A DNA stretch of 64,000 bases from Arcticibacter sp041902385. Its GTDB lineage: Bacteria; Bacteroidota; Bacteroidia; Sphingobacteriales; Sphingobacteriaceae. The translations under genes and the position numbers were made by a program. Under the pieces are notes generated by a model, which saw only the letters and a program-made list of their open reading frames with translations, made no database searches and had not been told where the DNA came from. Numbering within the stretch: position 1 is the first letter of the stretch; each line of letters begins with the position of its first letter. The DNA lies in NCBI RefSeq assembly GCF_041902385.1, contig NZ_CP169244.1, positions 2,604,001 through 2,668,000 of the forward strand, read 5' to 3'. This document shows positions 1 through 9,034 of the stretch, piece after piece.

Positions 1-612
1 CAGCACATCCATTTTGGCAATATCCTGGGGGTTAAGGAAGTTGATGTCGGGCACGATGACGCCGTCGACGACATATAAGGGCTGACTTCCGGCCAGTGAG
101 TTCTGCCCGCGGATCTGGACGTTGAAGCCGGCCCCCGCTCTTCCTGATCCCTGCGAGATGTCAACCCCTGCTACCTGGCCCTGCACTCCCTGAAGCGGGT
201 TCACCGTCCCCCGTTCCGCGATTGCCTGTCCCGTTACACTCCCTACTGCAGTGGCCACCTGCGCCCTCTTCATGGTACCATAGCCCACAACCACGACTTC
301 GTCAAGAGCCTTTGTATCGCTGGTCATTTTGATATTTAACCGGGCCTGCGTCCATGCAGGTACTTCCTGAGGCTGGTAGCCCATATAGCTGAACAGAAGG
401 GTAGCTCCAGGAGTTGTGACGGTGACTGTGAACGATCCCGCAGCATCGGTACTTGCACCCGTGTTCGTCCCTTTTACCTTTACTGACACGCCGATAAGCG
501 GTTCACCCGTTTTGGCGTCAGTGACGGTCCCGCTGATCCGCCTGTTCTGCGAGTAGGCAGTCTGGACCGAGAGGCAAACGATCATCATAAGAAAGTAATA
601 CAATTTGGTCAT
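1..612 (-). CDS. SusC/RagA-family TonB-dependent outer-membrane protein, N-terminal part
   Basis: The first 204 residues of a SusC-type receptor are present and the gene runs off the left edge of the window. Reading from ATG at 612, there is a signal peptide ending near AYSQ, then a carboxypeptidase-regulatory-like domain (GTVTDAKTGEPLIGVSV, about residues 28-100), the family signature LDEVVVVGYG near residue 110, and the start of the TonB plug (IRGQNSL, VVDGVIV). No STN domain precedes the regulatory domain, so this receptor is not expected to signal to a FecR-type anti-sigma factor. SusC proteins form an outer-membrane pore with a SusD lipoprotein and import oligomeric nutrients with TonB energy. 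The partner and substrate lie outside the window. Confidence 0.93.
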   Translation of the reverse strand, partial: MTKLYYFLMMIVCLSVQTAYSQNRRISGTVTDAKTGEPLIGVSVKVKGTNTGASTDAAGSFTVTVTTPGATLLFSYMGYQPQEVPAWTQARLNIKMTSDTKALDEVVVVGYGTMKRAQVATAVGSVTGQAIAERGTVNPLQGVQGQVAGVDISQGSGRAGAGFNVQIRGQNSLAGSQPLYVVDGVIVPDINFLNPQDIAKMDVL

Positions 613-1108
613 AGATTCAGAATTTGGTTAGTATAAAAGTGAATTGCTTGTTGTGCTTAGCTATTGCACCAGGTTCCAGTATGGCTTATTTTCATAGAGC
701 TTTTTATAATTGGTGGTCCGGCAGTGCAGTATTCAAATATATGCCATGAGATCTTATCTGCATCCTGTACTGTCCTGTCGGTAGATGTGTTTTGCCTGGT
801 ATTACCGTGAGGTTCGGTAATAATACCGGAAGAAGGAGGGCACTTCGGCCGTACATTATATCTGTCATACCGGTGGCAGGGCGCGCTTCTCAAAATTTTA
901 TCGCTTAGTCTGGTTGTTCCTGAACCAGTTTCAGAGCAGTCGCCGTAGGCAATAGCATTGCTTGTCCTCGCCGGAAAGCTCTTCATCGACTCATGTGTGA
1001 AGCCGGGTTCCTGGCTCAAAGACTGTGGCGCTTGCGACCTGCCGTACCTTTTGCGAGGAATGGGCGGGACAGCTGCGAGAGTTCTGTGTTCCGGCATTTA
1101 TCTTTTTA

Positions 1109-1164
1109 CAATCCGGCTCCGGCGCCGCTTCGAATTTTCTCCGGGTGGTGCCGGAGCCGGATTG
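1109..1164. repeat. 15-bp perfect inverted repeat (hairpin)
   Basis: The arm CAATCCGGCTCCGGC at 1109-1123 is exactly complementary to 1150-1164, with a 26-base loop. The arms are GC-rich and not followed by a T-run on either strand, so a simple intrinsic terminator is unlikely. Confidence 0.7.
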
Positions 1165-1275
1165 AAGCGGCATCGGAGAAATGTAAAAGAAAAGGCGAAC
1201 TTGTCTGCCGGCATTCCCGAACTGGTCTCAGCGAATAAGGCCCAACGCTGGGTCGAATGCTATCTTCTTGCTCTG

Positions 1276-1320
1276 ACAAATCCGGACAAATTCGAACAAA
1301 TTCAGACAATTATGGACACG
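1276..1320. repeat. 10-bp tandem direct repeats
   Basis: Four diverged units, each beginning ACAAa or ACAAt, start at 1276, 1286, 1296 and 1306, and a partial unit ACACG starts at 1316. The 10-base period puts every unit on the same face of the helix, which is typical of arrayed protein-binding sites. Function is unknown. Confidence 0.6.
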
Positions 1321-1582
1321 AAGGTTTGAAAATTAGGTTTTTGTTGTGTTGCTCGCTACGTTTGTTCTGCCAGGCAGCGTTACCGGTAAAAGCAAGCCTG
1401 GCACGAAACAGAAATTTTGACAACTTAAAAATTAAATCAAAATGGGAGAAATGAGAACGGGAGCCAGGGGAGGGTTCCCTGGGAAAGCAGAAAGCCTGCA
1501 TGCGGCGGCAAATCGTTTTCATCATATTATGACAGATCGGTGGTTTTTGCTGTATCGGCGGCGGCAGCCGGCCGTCTGATAG

Positions 1583-1620
1583 TCAGAGGGCGCAATCTCT
1601 GATTGGATCGCACCCTCTGA
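1583..1620 (-). terminator. hairpin just after the EEP gene
   Basis: TCAGAGGGCGC at 1583-1593 pairs with GCACCCTCTGA at 1610-1620 with one G-T wobble. It lies 13 bases past the stop of the minus-strand EEP gene. No T-run follows it on the minus strand, so termination is only a guess. Confidence 0.4.
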
Positions 1621-1632
1621 ACATCATTCCTG

Positions 1633-2478
1633 TCAAAACTTAAGTACGCTGATCACCGGGAAGTGATCGGAGGGAAACTTCCCGCGGTAGGTGTCAGTAA
1701 GAATTCCCCACTTGATCGCCTTAAATTGTCTGGTTGCGAATATATGGTCAATGATCTCATCGCTTGCCAATGCTCTTTCTGATCCGAATGCGTTAAACGA
1801 AGCATTGCTGACATATGGATGCTGTACCTGATAATAGGTGTCGAAGAGAACGCCCGATGTTTTGATGGTTTGATACCAGTCGCTATTATGTCCTCCGTTC
1901 AGATCGCCGGTGAAAATAGCAGGAGTTTTGCCGGCAATTTCCCTGACTTTCTTAATGATCAGTTTGCCGCTCTCTACTCTTGCTTTTACTCCCTGATGGT
2001 CAAAATGGGCGTTGAAGAAGTAAAACTTCTTTTTAGACTTAAGGTCTTGCAGGTACACCCAGGAACAGATCCTGTTGCAGCAGGTAGCGTCCCAGCCCAG
2101 GCCCGGCTTATCAGGGGTCTCTGATAGCCAGAAGTCGCCCTTGTTTAACAGCCGGAAACGATCCTTCCGGTAGAAAATGGCAGAGTGCTCGCCTCCATCC
2201 TTGCCGTCATCACGCCCTTTTCCATAATGAGCATACTCAGGCAATGCCGCCTGAATGTCGTCGATCTGGTTTTTCAGTCCCTCCTGGGTGCCCAGAACGT
2301 CAAAGTCGTGAAAGCGGATAAGAGACGCCACAACTGGAGCCCGGTCTTTCCATAAGTTCCCGGTGTCGCCAGGGTTGTCGTACCGGAGATTGAACGTGCC
2401 GCTAATAATTGTCTGTGCCCTGGTAAGGCAGGGGAGGCACAGAATAAGCGCCAGTGCGCAGATTGTTCTAATGTGCAT
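1633..2478 (-). CDS. secreted endonuclease/exonuclease/phosphatase (EEP) family hydrolase
   Basis: This is a metal-dependent phosphodiesterase or phosphatase of the EEP fold, which includes DNase I, inositol polyphosphate phosphatases and sphingomyelinases. The family landmarks are in order: NLRYDN, GTQEG (metal-binding Glu), HFDHQG, FTGDLNGG and the C-terminal SDHFPV. A signal peptide (ALALILCLPCLTRAQ) predicts export. ATG at 2478 is preferred because it places the signal peptide at the N-terminus; an in-frame start at 2517 would add 13 charged residues and overlap susD. It is the last gene of the sigma-fecR-susC-susD group, so it probably acts on the substrate that group imports. The fold does not say which phosphoester is cut. 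Confidence 0.88.
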   Translation of the reverse strand: MHIRTICALALILCLPCLTRAQTIISGTFNLRYDNPGDTGNLWKDRAPVVASLIRFHDFDVLGTQEGLKNQIDDIQAALPEYAHYGKGRDDGKDGGEHSAIFYRKDRFRLLNKGDFWLSETPDKPGLGWDATCCNRICSWVYLQDLKSKKKFYFFNAHFDHQGVKARVESGKLIIKKVREIAGKTPAIFTGDLNGGHNSDWYQTIKTSGVLFDTYYQVQHPYVSNASFNAFGSERALASDEIIDHIFATRQFKAIKWGILTDTYRGKFPSDHFPVISVLKF

Positions 2479-2510
2479 AATATGATGTGTTTTGTTCTTC
2501 CTTTTGCTGG

Positions 2511-4316
2511 TTACCATCCAGGGTTTTGTCCCAGATTAGTATTAAGTAAACGCTCTGACTCAGGTATTGGATAAAGATATCGCTTTTCGGGCGTTGTCTC
2601 GCCCTCATAATACCATCTACGTTCTACATTATTGAGCCAGGTGAGCTCCCCCGACGTTCTGTTAGTTAGTCTTTGAGGGTTTGCGGTGCCTCCGCTGAGC
2701 GTCGGAGCAACATTAACATAGGTGACGCCCTTCACCGGGCTGGCGGGCATTTGCTGATAGAAGCATACATCCGGCTGGCCGTCCTCATTGAGGTCAAGTG
2801 GTTCATTAAGAGCCGGGACGTAAAAACCGTTCCACGGCAGTGCAAAAAGTTCACCTTTATGCCAGCGTACCAGATCATAAAACCGAAATCCTTCAAAGGC
2901 GAGCTCAATCCCACGTTCACGGCGTACCTCCAATAATACCGGGTCGCTTATTTCAGGGAAATAAGTAGACTGCAAATAGGAGTCGATGCTTACGGGGAGG
3001 GCCTCTGTATTTCCGGTAATTCCGGCCCGCCGGCGTAATGCTCCTATCGTGCGCGACCAGTCATCGGCAGATAAAGCACCCAGTTCTGCTTTTGCTTCTG
3101 CGTAATTTAAAAGGATTTCCGCGTAGCGGATAATACAAATAGAATTTGTGTTACGCGTCCCTCCATCGTAATAGGTATCGTCGAGCGTCCACTTGATTGG
3201 CTGATACCCTGTATAGGTATAAGAGAATACCGGCGGCGCCGCTTCTTCCTTTCCCCCGTTTATTCTTTTATAGTTACCCAGACGTATGGTCTGTTTCAGT
3301 CTTTTATCGCGCCCTTTTACTTCTTCCATGAAAGTCATGGTTTGGTATCCGGCACGGGAAGTAAAGGGGGTACCGTCTATATTCAGATAAGTGTTTACAA
3401 ATGTACGGCTAAAGCTGACCCGTGCGCCATAGGTTGCGCTGGTCCAGTACCAGTTGGCGTCGTTCAGCACGTTTAGAGAAGCATTCATGACGTTAGAAAG
3501 GATCACCTCGGAAGCTACAGGCGCTTCACTGATAAAAAGCTGACGATAAGAAGCGTCGGTCCCTCCGGCTGTGTTGAGGGTGAACGCGTTGCTTTTAATG
3601 ACCTGATCTGCCGAGCGGGCTGCTTCCTGTAACCACTCTGCAGCCGTGCTTTCTAACTTATATTGATGGTGGTATTTTCTGAAAGTGCCCTCGAATAGTG
3701 CAACTCTCGAACGAAAAGCCCATGCGACGTTTTTTGTGATCAGGCTTCGGCTGTTGTCACTGGTAGTTTTAATATTGTCGCATGCATACTTAAGGTCAGC
3801 AAGTACGGAGTCCATCACTAACGTGCGTGAATCGCGCTTGTTGAAAAGCGTAGGGTCATCAATTGTAAATGTTTTATTGATCCATGGTACATCGCCAAAA
3901 CGTCTGACCTTGTCGAAGTAAAACCATGCTCTGAAAAACCGGGCAAGGCCGTTGTAATGGTTGCGGTCGGACGACGGTACCGCAGGATCTGTGTTGTTTT
4001 CAATGAAAAAGTTGATATTGCGAAGTTTCGTCCAATCCCACCCGTCACTTTGCCGCGGTCCATATGCTCCCTTACTCAGGAAGTCGGGCACCTGGCTACG
4101 GACGGAGTAGTCGGCAATCTCATCCTGCCTGTGAATCTGGCCCGCCGTGGGCAATACGTCGTAGAAGGACGTCGCATAGAGCTCCAGTCCTTTGGTTGAA
4201 CCGAACACAACGGGTCTGGTCGCTGTGTCCTCCGGGCTTTGATCAAGTTTCTTACACCCGGAGAGGATAAGCAGGATTACCACTGCTGCAAAACGATAAT
4301 ATGAATGAGGTTTCAT
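2511..4316 (-). CDS. SusD/RagB-family nutrient-binding outer-membrane lipoprotein
   Basis: This 601-residue protein has a lipoprotein signal with lipobox LSGC (Cys 21), a SusD N-terminal TPR-like region and the C-terminal RagB/SusD domain (EILLNYAEAKAELG, RRERGIELAFEGFRFYDLVRWHKGE). SusD proteins cap the SusC barrel and bind the nutrient. It starts 15 bases after the stop of the STN-containing susC and is followed by the EEP hydrolase, so the three are very probably co-transcribed. The substrate cannot be read from the sequence. Confidence 0.95.
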   Translation of the reverse strand: MKPHSYYRFAAVVILLILSGCKKLDQSPEDTATRPVVFGSTKGLELYATSFYDVLPTAGQIHRQDEIADYSVRSQVPDFLSKGAYGPRQSDGWDWTKLRNINFFIENNTDPAVPSSDRNHYNGLARFFRAWFYFDKVRRFGDVPWINKTFTIDDPTLFNKRDSRTLVMDSVLADLKYACDNIKTTSDNSRSLITKNVAWAFRSRVALFEGTFRKYHHQYKLESTAAEWLQEAARSADQVIKSNAFTLNTAGGTDASYRQLFISEAPVASEVILSNVMNASLNVLNDANWYWTSATYGARVSFSRTFVNTYLNIDGTPFTSRAGYQTMTFMEEVKGRDKRLKQTIRLGNYKRINGGKEEAAPPVFSYTYTGYQPIKWTLDDTYYDGGTRNTNSICIIRYAEILLNYAEAKAELGALSADDWSRTIGALRRRAGITGNTEALPVSIDSYLQSTYFPEISDPVLLEVRRERGIELAFEGFRFYDLVRWHKGELFALPWNGFYVPALNEPLDLNEDGQPDVCFYQQMPASPVKGVTYVNVAPTLSGGTANPQRLTNRTSGELTWLNNVERRWYYEGETTPEKRYLYPIPESERLLNTNLGQNPGW

Positions 4317-4331
4317 CTTCTTGTTCTTTAT

Positions 4332-7300
4332 TTATAATGTGGCTGAAAGTCCGAAAGAAATGCTTTTAAGAATAGGGTAGTTGTTCCCGTTGCCGCTGTT
4401 ATTATCGTTCGGGTCTTTTTTCGTAGGATCAGGAGGGTTGGTTACGACGTCTGAGCGGCCCAGGTTTTCGACATCAAGATCCCGGGTCAGCTTGTATAGC
4501 GGCGACCAGCTCCATAAATTTTCGCCTGTTACGAATAGCCGGATGTTGCTGATGTGCGCTTTCTTTGCAAGAGACGCAGGTAGAGTATAGCCAAGCTGGA
4601 CGTTCTTCAGGCGGATATAAGCGGCGTTCTGCAGATACCGGGTCTGGTTTTGCCTTAGTTCTCCCGACCCATTCTGAGCTACGTAGCCACGGTATCGGGG
4701 AAGGTAGGAATCGGGATTTTCTTCCGACCAGATCTTGCCCAGCTGCCAGGACGGGATCTTGTTATAGGGACGGTTATACTGGCCCCAAAATATTCCTGCT
4801 TCAGCGCCGGGATACCAGTCTCTTTTTCCAACTCCCTGGAAGAATGCAAATAATGAGAAGTTTTTCCAGTCGGCACCCAGGTTTATGCCGTAGGTATACC
4901 GCGGAGTGGTATTGCCGATGATCTTTCGATCTCCTGGCGAACTCACCGTTTTGTCTCCTTCATTAATTACACCGTCGTTGTTCAGGTCTCTGAACTTGAT
5001 GTCGCCGGGGAGCAGCTGTCCGCTTGTTGAGGCTTTATAAAGGATCTGCGCCTGTCGGTATGCGTCCGCCTCTTCTTTGGTTTTAAAGAATCCTTCCGTC
5101 TCGAAGCCCCATATCTCGCCTAATGTCTGGCCCACATAATAATCGTCCAGGCGCATTTCAGGGTTGTTGTATTTCATGATCTTTGCGGTATAGTCGGCCA
5201 TCGTGAGACGCACGTCATAATGAAATGGACTGGATCCGAGTGTGAACTGGTCTCTCCATGTAAGTGATGCTTCCCATCCTTTTGTCTTCAGGTCGGCGTA
5301 GTTCCCTTCCGGAACTTTCGTGCCGAACACAGCAGGAAGGCTTAGCCCCTTGGTAAACATATCGGTTGTTTTCCTGATGTAGGCGTCTGCTGTAAAGGTA
5401 AGCTTGTTAGAAAGCAAGGCCAGATCAATCCCCAGGTTCTGAGTGGTAGATGTTTCCCATGTGAGTCCTGCCGGCAGCACGTTCGGCTGTTGTGTTTTTT
5501 GCGGCCGGCTGCCGTTCATGATGCGTTCTGACTGGGTGATACTGAATTTTTCCTGGTACATGTACGAGTCGATGCTTCCGTTGCCCAGTGACCCCCATGA
5601 TGCCCGGATCTTCAGGTCAGAGATCACGGCAGGGGCGATCTTCCAGAACGGTTCTTTGGAGAGCCTCCATCCTGCGGAGACGGATGGGAAGAATGCCCAG
5701 CGCTGCTCGGAGGGAAATTTTGATGAACCATCGTACCGTCCGTTCAACTCCAGCAGATACCGGTCTTTGAATCCGTAGTTGATGCGATAGAATCCCCCTC
5801 TCACCACCCATTGGTCCCAGCCCCCGCCAGTTTCAATAGACTGGCCGAGCGCCAGGTTCAGGTCTTTTGCATTTTCGAAGATCCCGTTCCTCATGACCCG
5901 CAAGCCCTTATAAGTAGATTGCTCGTTGTTAAATCCTGCCAGGACTTTCACATAGTGGCTCTCGCCGATCTTAGGCTCATACTCGCCATAGATGTTAGTA
6001 GCCATGTATTGCGTCGTCCTGTTTGTTACCTGCAGGTCGTTGGTAGTTGCTCCCAGATACTCGATAACACCGGGCTTGCGACTGTAGGGTACCTGAATCC
6101 TTCTGCGCTCGTCGTCATTATCGGTATTCTGAAATGTGAAATCCCCTTTTACTCGCAGTTGATTTTTTATGAACTGTGTGGCAAAAGACGTGGTGTTTCT
6201 GAAAACCCGCTTATCCATATCAATTCCGTTTTTTCCGTACCATAAGTCGCCAACGGTATAAGCCGCTGAGTAGGTTAGGGTGCCGTCGGGATTAAACAGG
6301 GGAGCCATGGTATGTCCTTCATCTGCGATGTTCCTCCAAATGCCGCCGCCTTCGCCAACGTTGATGGGATTGAAGTAGCTGATGGATGAGTAGTCGGCAT
6401 TGTTACTGACTCTCAGCCATGGCAGTGCCTGGATTGATCCTTTTGCCCGAAGGTTATAGCTTTTGTAATCATCAGAATTATAGCGGAACAATCCGCTTTG
6501 ATCGTACAGCCGTCCCGAAATATAGAAGTCTGCCTTTCCTGTGCTCCCCGAGAAAGACAGATTGTGATCCATAGCGCTATTATGGTCTTTATACAGGAGC
6601 TTGTACCAGTCGGTGTTCTCATAATAAACATATTCTCCCGCATCGTTTACTTCCGTTTTGGGCAACCCCGGGTTTTCGTTGCGGCGCTTAAACTCTTCCA
6701 GATAAGCCTGAGAGAACTTGACTGTTTTATTTACATTCTGCGGCGTTTGAGAATAGTCGTTCCAGGCCGACCATGCCTCATTGAACATGCTGGCGAACTG
6801 GTATCCATTCGTGACAAAGTCGGGCAGAGTGGTAGGCCTTTTGATGGCCTGGTTAAATGAATAGTTGATGGTGATGCGGTCTTTTGAAGGCGCTTTAGTC
6901 GTAATCAATACCACTCCGAAAGCAGCGCGCGCACCATAGATGGCCGCAGATGCCGCGTCTTTAAGTATTGACACACTTTCAATATCATTGGGGTTGATGC
7001 GCGAGGGGTCTCCCTCTACTCCATCGATAAGCACAAGAGCATTTCCTCCCTGGCCAATAGAAGTCGTACCCCTGATATTCATAGTAGGAGATTGGATGGG
7101 TTTTCCGTCTAAAGGGACGATGTTGAGGTTAGGCAGGAAGCCCTGCAGTCCCTGGGTAGCGTTTGCTACAGGACGGTTTGCAAAAACTTCTGAGGTCACC
7201 TGGTCTACAGCGCCTGTAAGATTCTCCCGTTTCTGTGTTCCGTATCCAACTACCACCACTTCGTTGAGAGAGCCGGCAGCAGGCTTCATCGTGAGAGGCA

Positions 7301-7895
7301 AATGCAATGTTTCTCCACTTTTAACGCGATTTCCCGCAACTTTCAGTGGTTCATAAGAGATGTAGCTTACCAGCAACGTGTATGTGCCTTCCTTTACACT
7401 CAGTACAAACTTTCCGTTTATGTCAGATACCGCTCCAAGCTTCAGCTCCTCGATGCGTATGCTTGCTCCTGGCAGAGGGTCGCCTTTTTCATCTTTGATT
7501 GTACCGGTGATCCGGCCCGGTTCCTGTTTTTGTTTCAGGGCTGGTGCTTTAAAAATGGTGATAACCCCATCACGTTCTTCTTTGTAGGTTAAGGAGCTGT
7601 TTTTGAGTAACGCGGATAATATAACGTCTAAACGTTCATTGCTGAAGACCAGCTCTCCGGTAACAGATTTTTCCGCTTCGAGAACTTTGGGATCGTAAGC
7701 GAACTCCGCTTTGCTCTTGATTTCAAGCTTTTGGACAGCCGCTATAAGCCGCTCGTTCCTGAAGCTAATGTTGATGCGGGCTGATGATACGTAGGCGGGA
7801 ACACCGGATACTGAACGCGGCGCCAACAGCAGGGGGCAGATTATGAAAAGGATTAAACGTATTGCTTTCTGCGTGAGCAGTAAGTGTTTTTTCAT
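4332..7895 (-). CDS. SusC/RagA-family TonB-dependent receptor with STN signalling domain
   Basis: This 1187-residue outer-membrane receptor has a signal peptide (about 1-31), an STN domain (about 40-118, the part that contacts a FecR anti-sigma factor), a carboxypeptidase-regulatory-like domain (about 128-203), the signature LNEVVVVGYGTQKR (210-223), the TonB plug (about 224-335) and a long beta-barrel. An STN domain with fecR and an ECF sigma gene directly upstream is the classic trans-envelope signalling arrangement: ligand binding at the receptor releases the sigma factor, which activates the susC operon. A perfect 11-bp hairpin lies in the fecR-susC gap. It pairs with the SusD that follows. 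Confidence 0.96.
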   Translation of the reverse strand: MKKHLLLTQKAIRLILFIICPLLLAPRSVSGVPAYVSSARINISFRNERLIAAVQKLEIKSKAEFAYDPKVLEAEKSVTGELVFSNERLDVILSALLKNSSLTYKEERDGVITIFKAPALKQKQEPGRITGTIKDEKGDPLPGASIRIEELKLGAVSDINGKFVLSVKEGTYTLLVSYISYEPLKVAGNRVKSGETLHLPLTMKPAAGSLNEVVVVGYGTQKRENLTGAVDQVTSEVFANRPVANATQGLQGFLPNLNIVPLDGKPIQSPTMNIRGTTSIGQGGNALVLIDGVEGDPSRINPNDIESVSILKDAASAAIYGARAAFGVVLITTKAPSKDRITINYSFNQAIKRPTTLPDFVTNGYQFASMFNEAWSAWNDYSQTPQNVNKTVKFSQAYLEEFKRRNENPGLPKTEVNDAGEYVYYENTDWYKLLYKDHNSAMDHNLSFSGSTGKADFYISGRLYDQSGLFRYNSDDYKSYNLRAKGSIQALPWLRVSNNADYSSISYFNPINVGEGGGIWRNIADEGHTMAPLFNPDGTLTYSAAYTVGDLWYGKNGIDMDKRVFRNTTSFATQFIKNQLRVKGDFTFQNTDNDDERRRIQVPYSRKPGVIEYLGATTNDLQVTNRTTQYMATNIYGEYEPKIGESHYVKVLAGFNNEQSTYKGLRVMRNGIFENAKDLNLALGQSIETGGGWDQWVVRGGFYRINYGFKDRYLLELNGRYDGSSKFPSEQRWAFFPSVSAGWRLSKEPFWKIAPAVISDLKIRASWGSLGNGSIDSYMYQEKFSITQSERIMNGSRPQKTQQPNVLPAGLTWETSTTQNLGIDLALLSNKLTFTADAYIRKTTDMFTKGLSLPAVFGTKVPEGNYADLKTKGWEASLTWRDQFTLGSSPFHYDVRLTMADYTAKIMKYNNPEMRLDDYYVGQTLGEIWGFETEGFFKTKEEADAYRQAQILYKASTSGQLLPGDIKFRDLNNDGVINEGDKTVSSPGDRKIIGNTTPRYTYGINLGADWKNFSLFAFFQGVGKRDWYPGAEAGIFWGQYNRPYNKIPSWQLGKIWSEENPDSYLPRYRGYVAQNGSGELRQNQTRYLQNAAYIRLKNVQLGYTLPASLAKKAHISNIRLFVTGENLWSWSPLYKLTRDLDVENLGRSDVVTNPPDPTKKDPNDNNSGNGNNYPILKSISFGLSATL

Positions 7896-7972
7896 ATTTT
7901 TGATTTCTTGGTGATTAATTGCATGATTTCCAGGTGGCGGACCTCAGGCGGCGATCTGTAAGGTCCGTATAC

Positions 7973-7997
7973 ATCCGGCCCTGCTACAGGGCCGGAT
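7973..7997 (-). promoter_or_regulatory. hairpin between fecR and susC
   Basis: ATCCGGCCCTG at 7973-7983 is exactly complementary to 7987-7997 across a three-base loop. It sits ten bases past the fecR stop and about 80 bases before the susC start, with no T-run after it. It could stop or slow transcripts from the sigma-fecR promoter, or protect an mRNA end, allowing susC to be expressed at a different level. Confidence 0.5.
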
Positions 7998-8007
7998 TAA
8001 ATTCGTT

Positions 8008-8964
8008 TTAGTAGATCTCAATTACATTGTTCTTCCTCCTGTGCTGATTTTGGTGTACTGAGCAGATCACTGACAGTGTTGCTTCCAGTGGTCTTGAGGC
8101 AATAAGCTGAAGGTTATAATGATACGCGGCGATCTCTGCGCTTTCTGCTCGCAGCTCAACGCCGTATACGTTCCGCATGACGGATGCCAGCTCATTAAAG
8201 TCTGCTCCTCTTAGCCAAATTCTTCCTTCCCGCCATGAGCTGCTTTCCTCCGACCCGAATTCTTCTACTTTGTACTGCCGGTTCGAGCGACGATAGACAA
8301 TCCTCGATTCCGGATTCAAGACAGCGAGAACCTGCTCTTTTCGCCTTATTTCAACGCGTCCTGTACTAACGGTCACCCTGATCTCCGGTAGGGCACGATA
8401 GGCACTTATATTGAAGGATGTGCCGAGTACCCCGGTCCGTAAGCCGTTTGGCATTTGGACAATAAACGGCCTCGTTTTATCTTTTGTGACTTCAAAGAAT
8501 GCCTCCCCTTCATCCAGAAATACCTCTCTCTTCCTGGTTTCGCCAAAACTTTTGCCGATTCTCAGCCTGCTTCCAGAATTGAGCCATACGCGCGACCTAT
8601 CCGGAAGTATTATTGTTCTCACAGCCCCCGTGCCTGCTTCATAGCTCAGATAACTTTCAGAATTCCTATGCCGGATCAGGTAGCCTGCCGTTATGGAGAG
8701 AACGGTGAAAAGAATGATTGCAGCCGCGTACGGTATATATCTGCTGATTCTATGTGCCGGTGATTTTTGGGGATGCCAGCGGGCGCTGAGCGAGCCGTAG
8801 ATATCTTCTTTCAGAGATGCTTCCTTACCCGGTTTCCGGAAAAGCAACAAATCTTCATTGTCACGCTCATCGTGATACCATTGCTCCACCAGAAGTTCTT
8901 CTGCCTGCGTGGCTTTACCCTCTGTGTATCTCTTTAAGAGGTCTCTAAATTTTTCAGTCTTCAA
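8008..8964 (-). CDS. FecR-family anti-sigma factor
   Basis: This 318-residue inner-membrane regulator has a cytoplasmic N-terminal region (1-75) that would bind the sigma factor, one membrane segment (about 77-97, rich in A, I, L and T), a periplasmic FecR domain (RTIILPDRSRVWLNSGSRL to VSTGRVEIR, about 113-205) and a C-terminal DUF4974-type domain (about 250-318) that meets the receptor's STN domain. It lies between the sigma gene and the STN-bearing susC on the same strand, so it most likely controls that pair only. Length and order are normal for Bacteroidota. Confidence 0.95.
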   Translation of the reverse strand: MKTEKFRDLLKRYTEGKATQAEELLVEQWYHDERDNEDLLLFRKPGKEASLKEDIYGSLSARWHPQKSPAHRISRYIPYAAAIILFTVLSITAGYLIRHRNSESYLSYEAGTGAVRTIILPDRSRVWLNSGSRLRIGKSFGETRKREVFLDEGEAFFEVTKDKTRPFIVQMPNGLRTGVLGTSFNISAYRALPEIRVTVSTGRVEIRRKEQVLAVLNPESRIVYRRSNRQYKVEEFGSEESSSWREGRIWLRGADFNELASVMRNVYGVELRAESAEIAAYHYNLQLIASRPLEATLSVICSVHQNQHRRKNNVIEIY

Positions 8965-9034
8965 TTGAAAGGGCCTTTTATTACAGGTACCCTAAGCCAG
9001 CCTGAGTTACTTTAAGTCAGTGTTATGTTTCTGT

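Larger units (their letters stand above)
613..1632. other. gene-poor 1 kb between a susC and the EEP gene
   Basis: No recognisable gene was found on either strand. Open frames up to 146 residues exist, but their translations look like random read-through (Arg-, Ser- and Pro-rich, no domain). The stretch does contain a 15-bp inverted repeat at 1109-1164, four to five 10-bp direct repeats at 1276-1320, a short hairpin near 1464-1482 and a hairpin at 1583-1620. It may be leader and regulatory DNA for the left-edge susC or a decayed gene. Confidence 0.6.

Noticed and set aside
657..1097. 146-codon minus-strand open frame
   Set aside because: The translation has no domain, odd composition and no start signal, and overlapping frames on the other strand are equally long.
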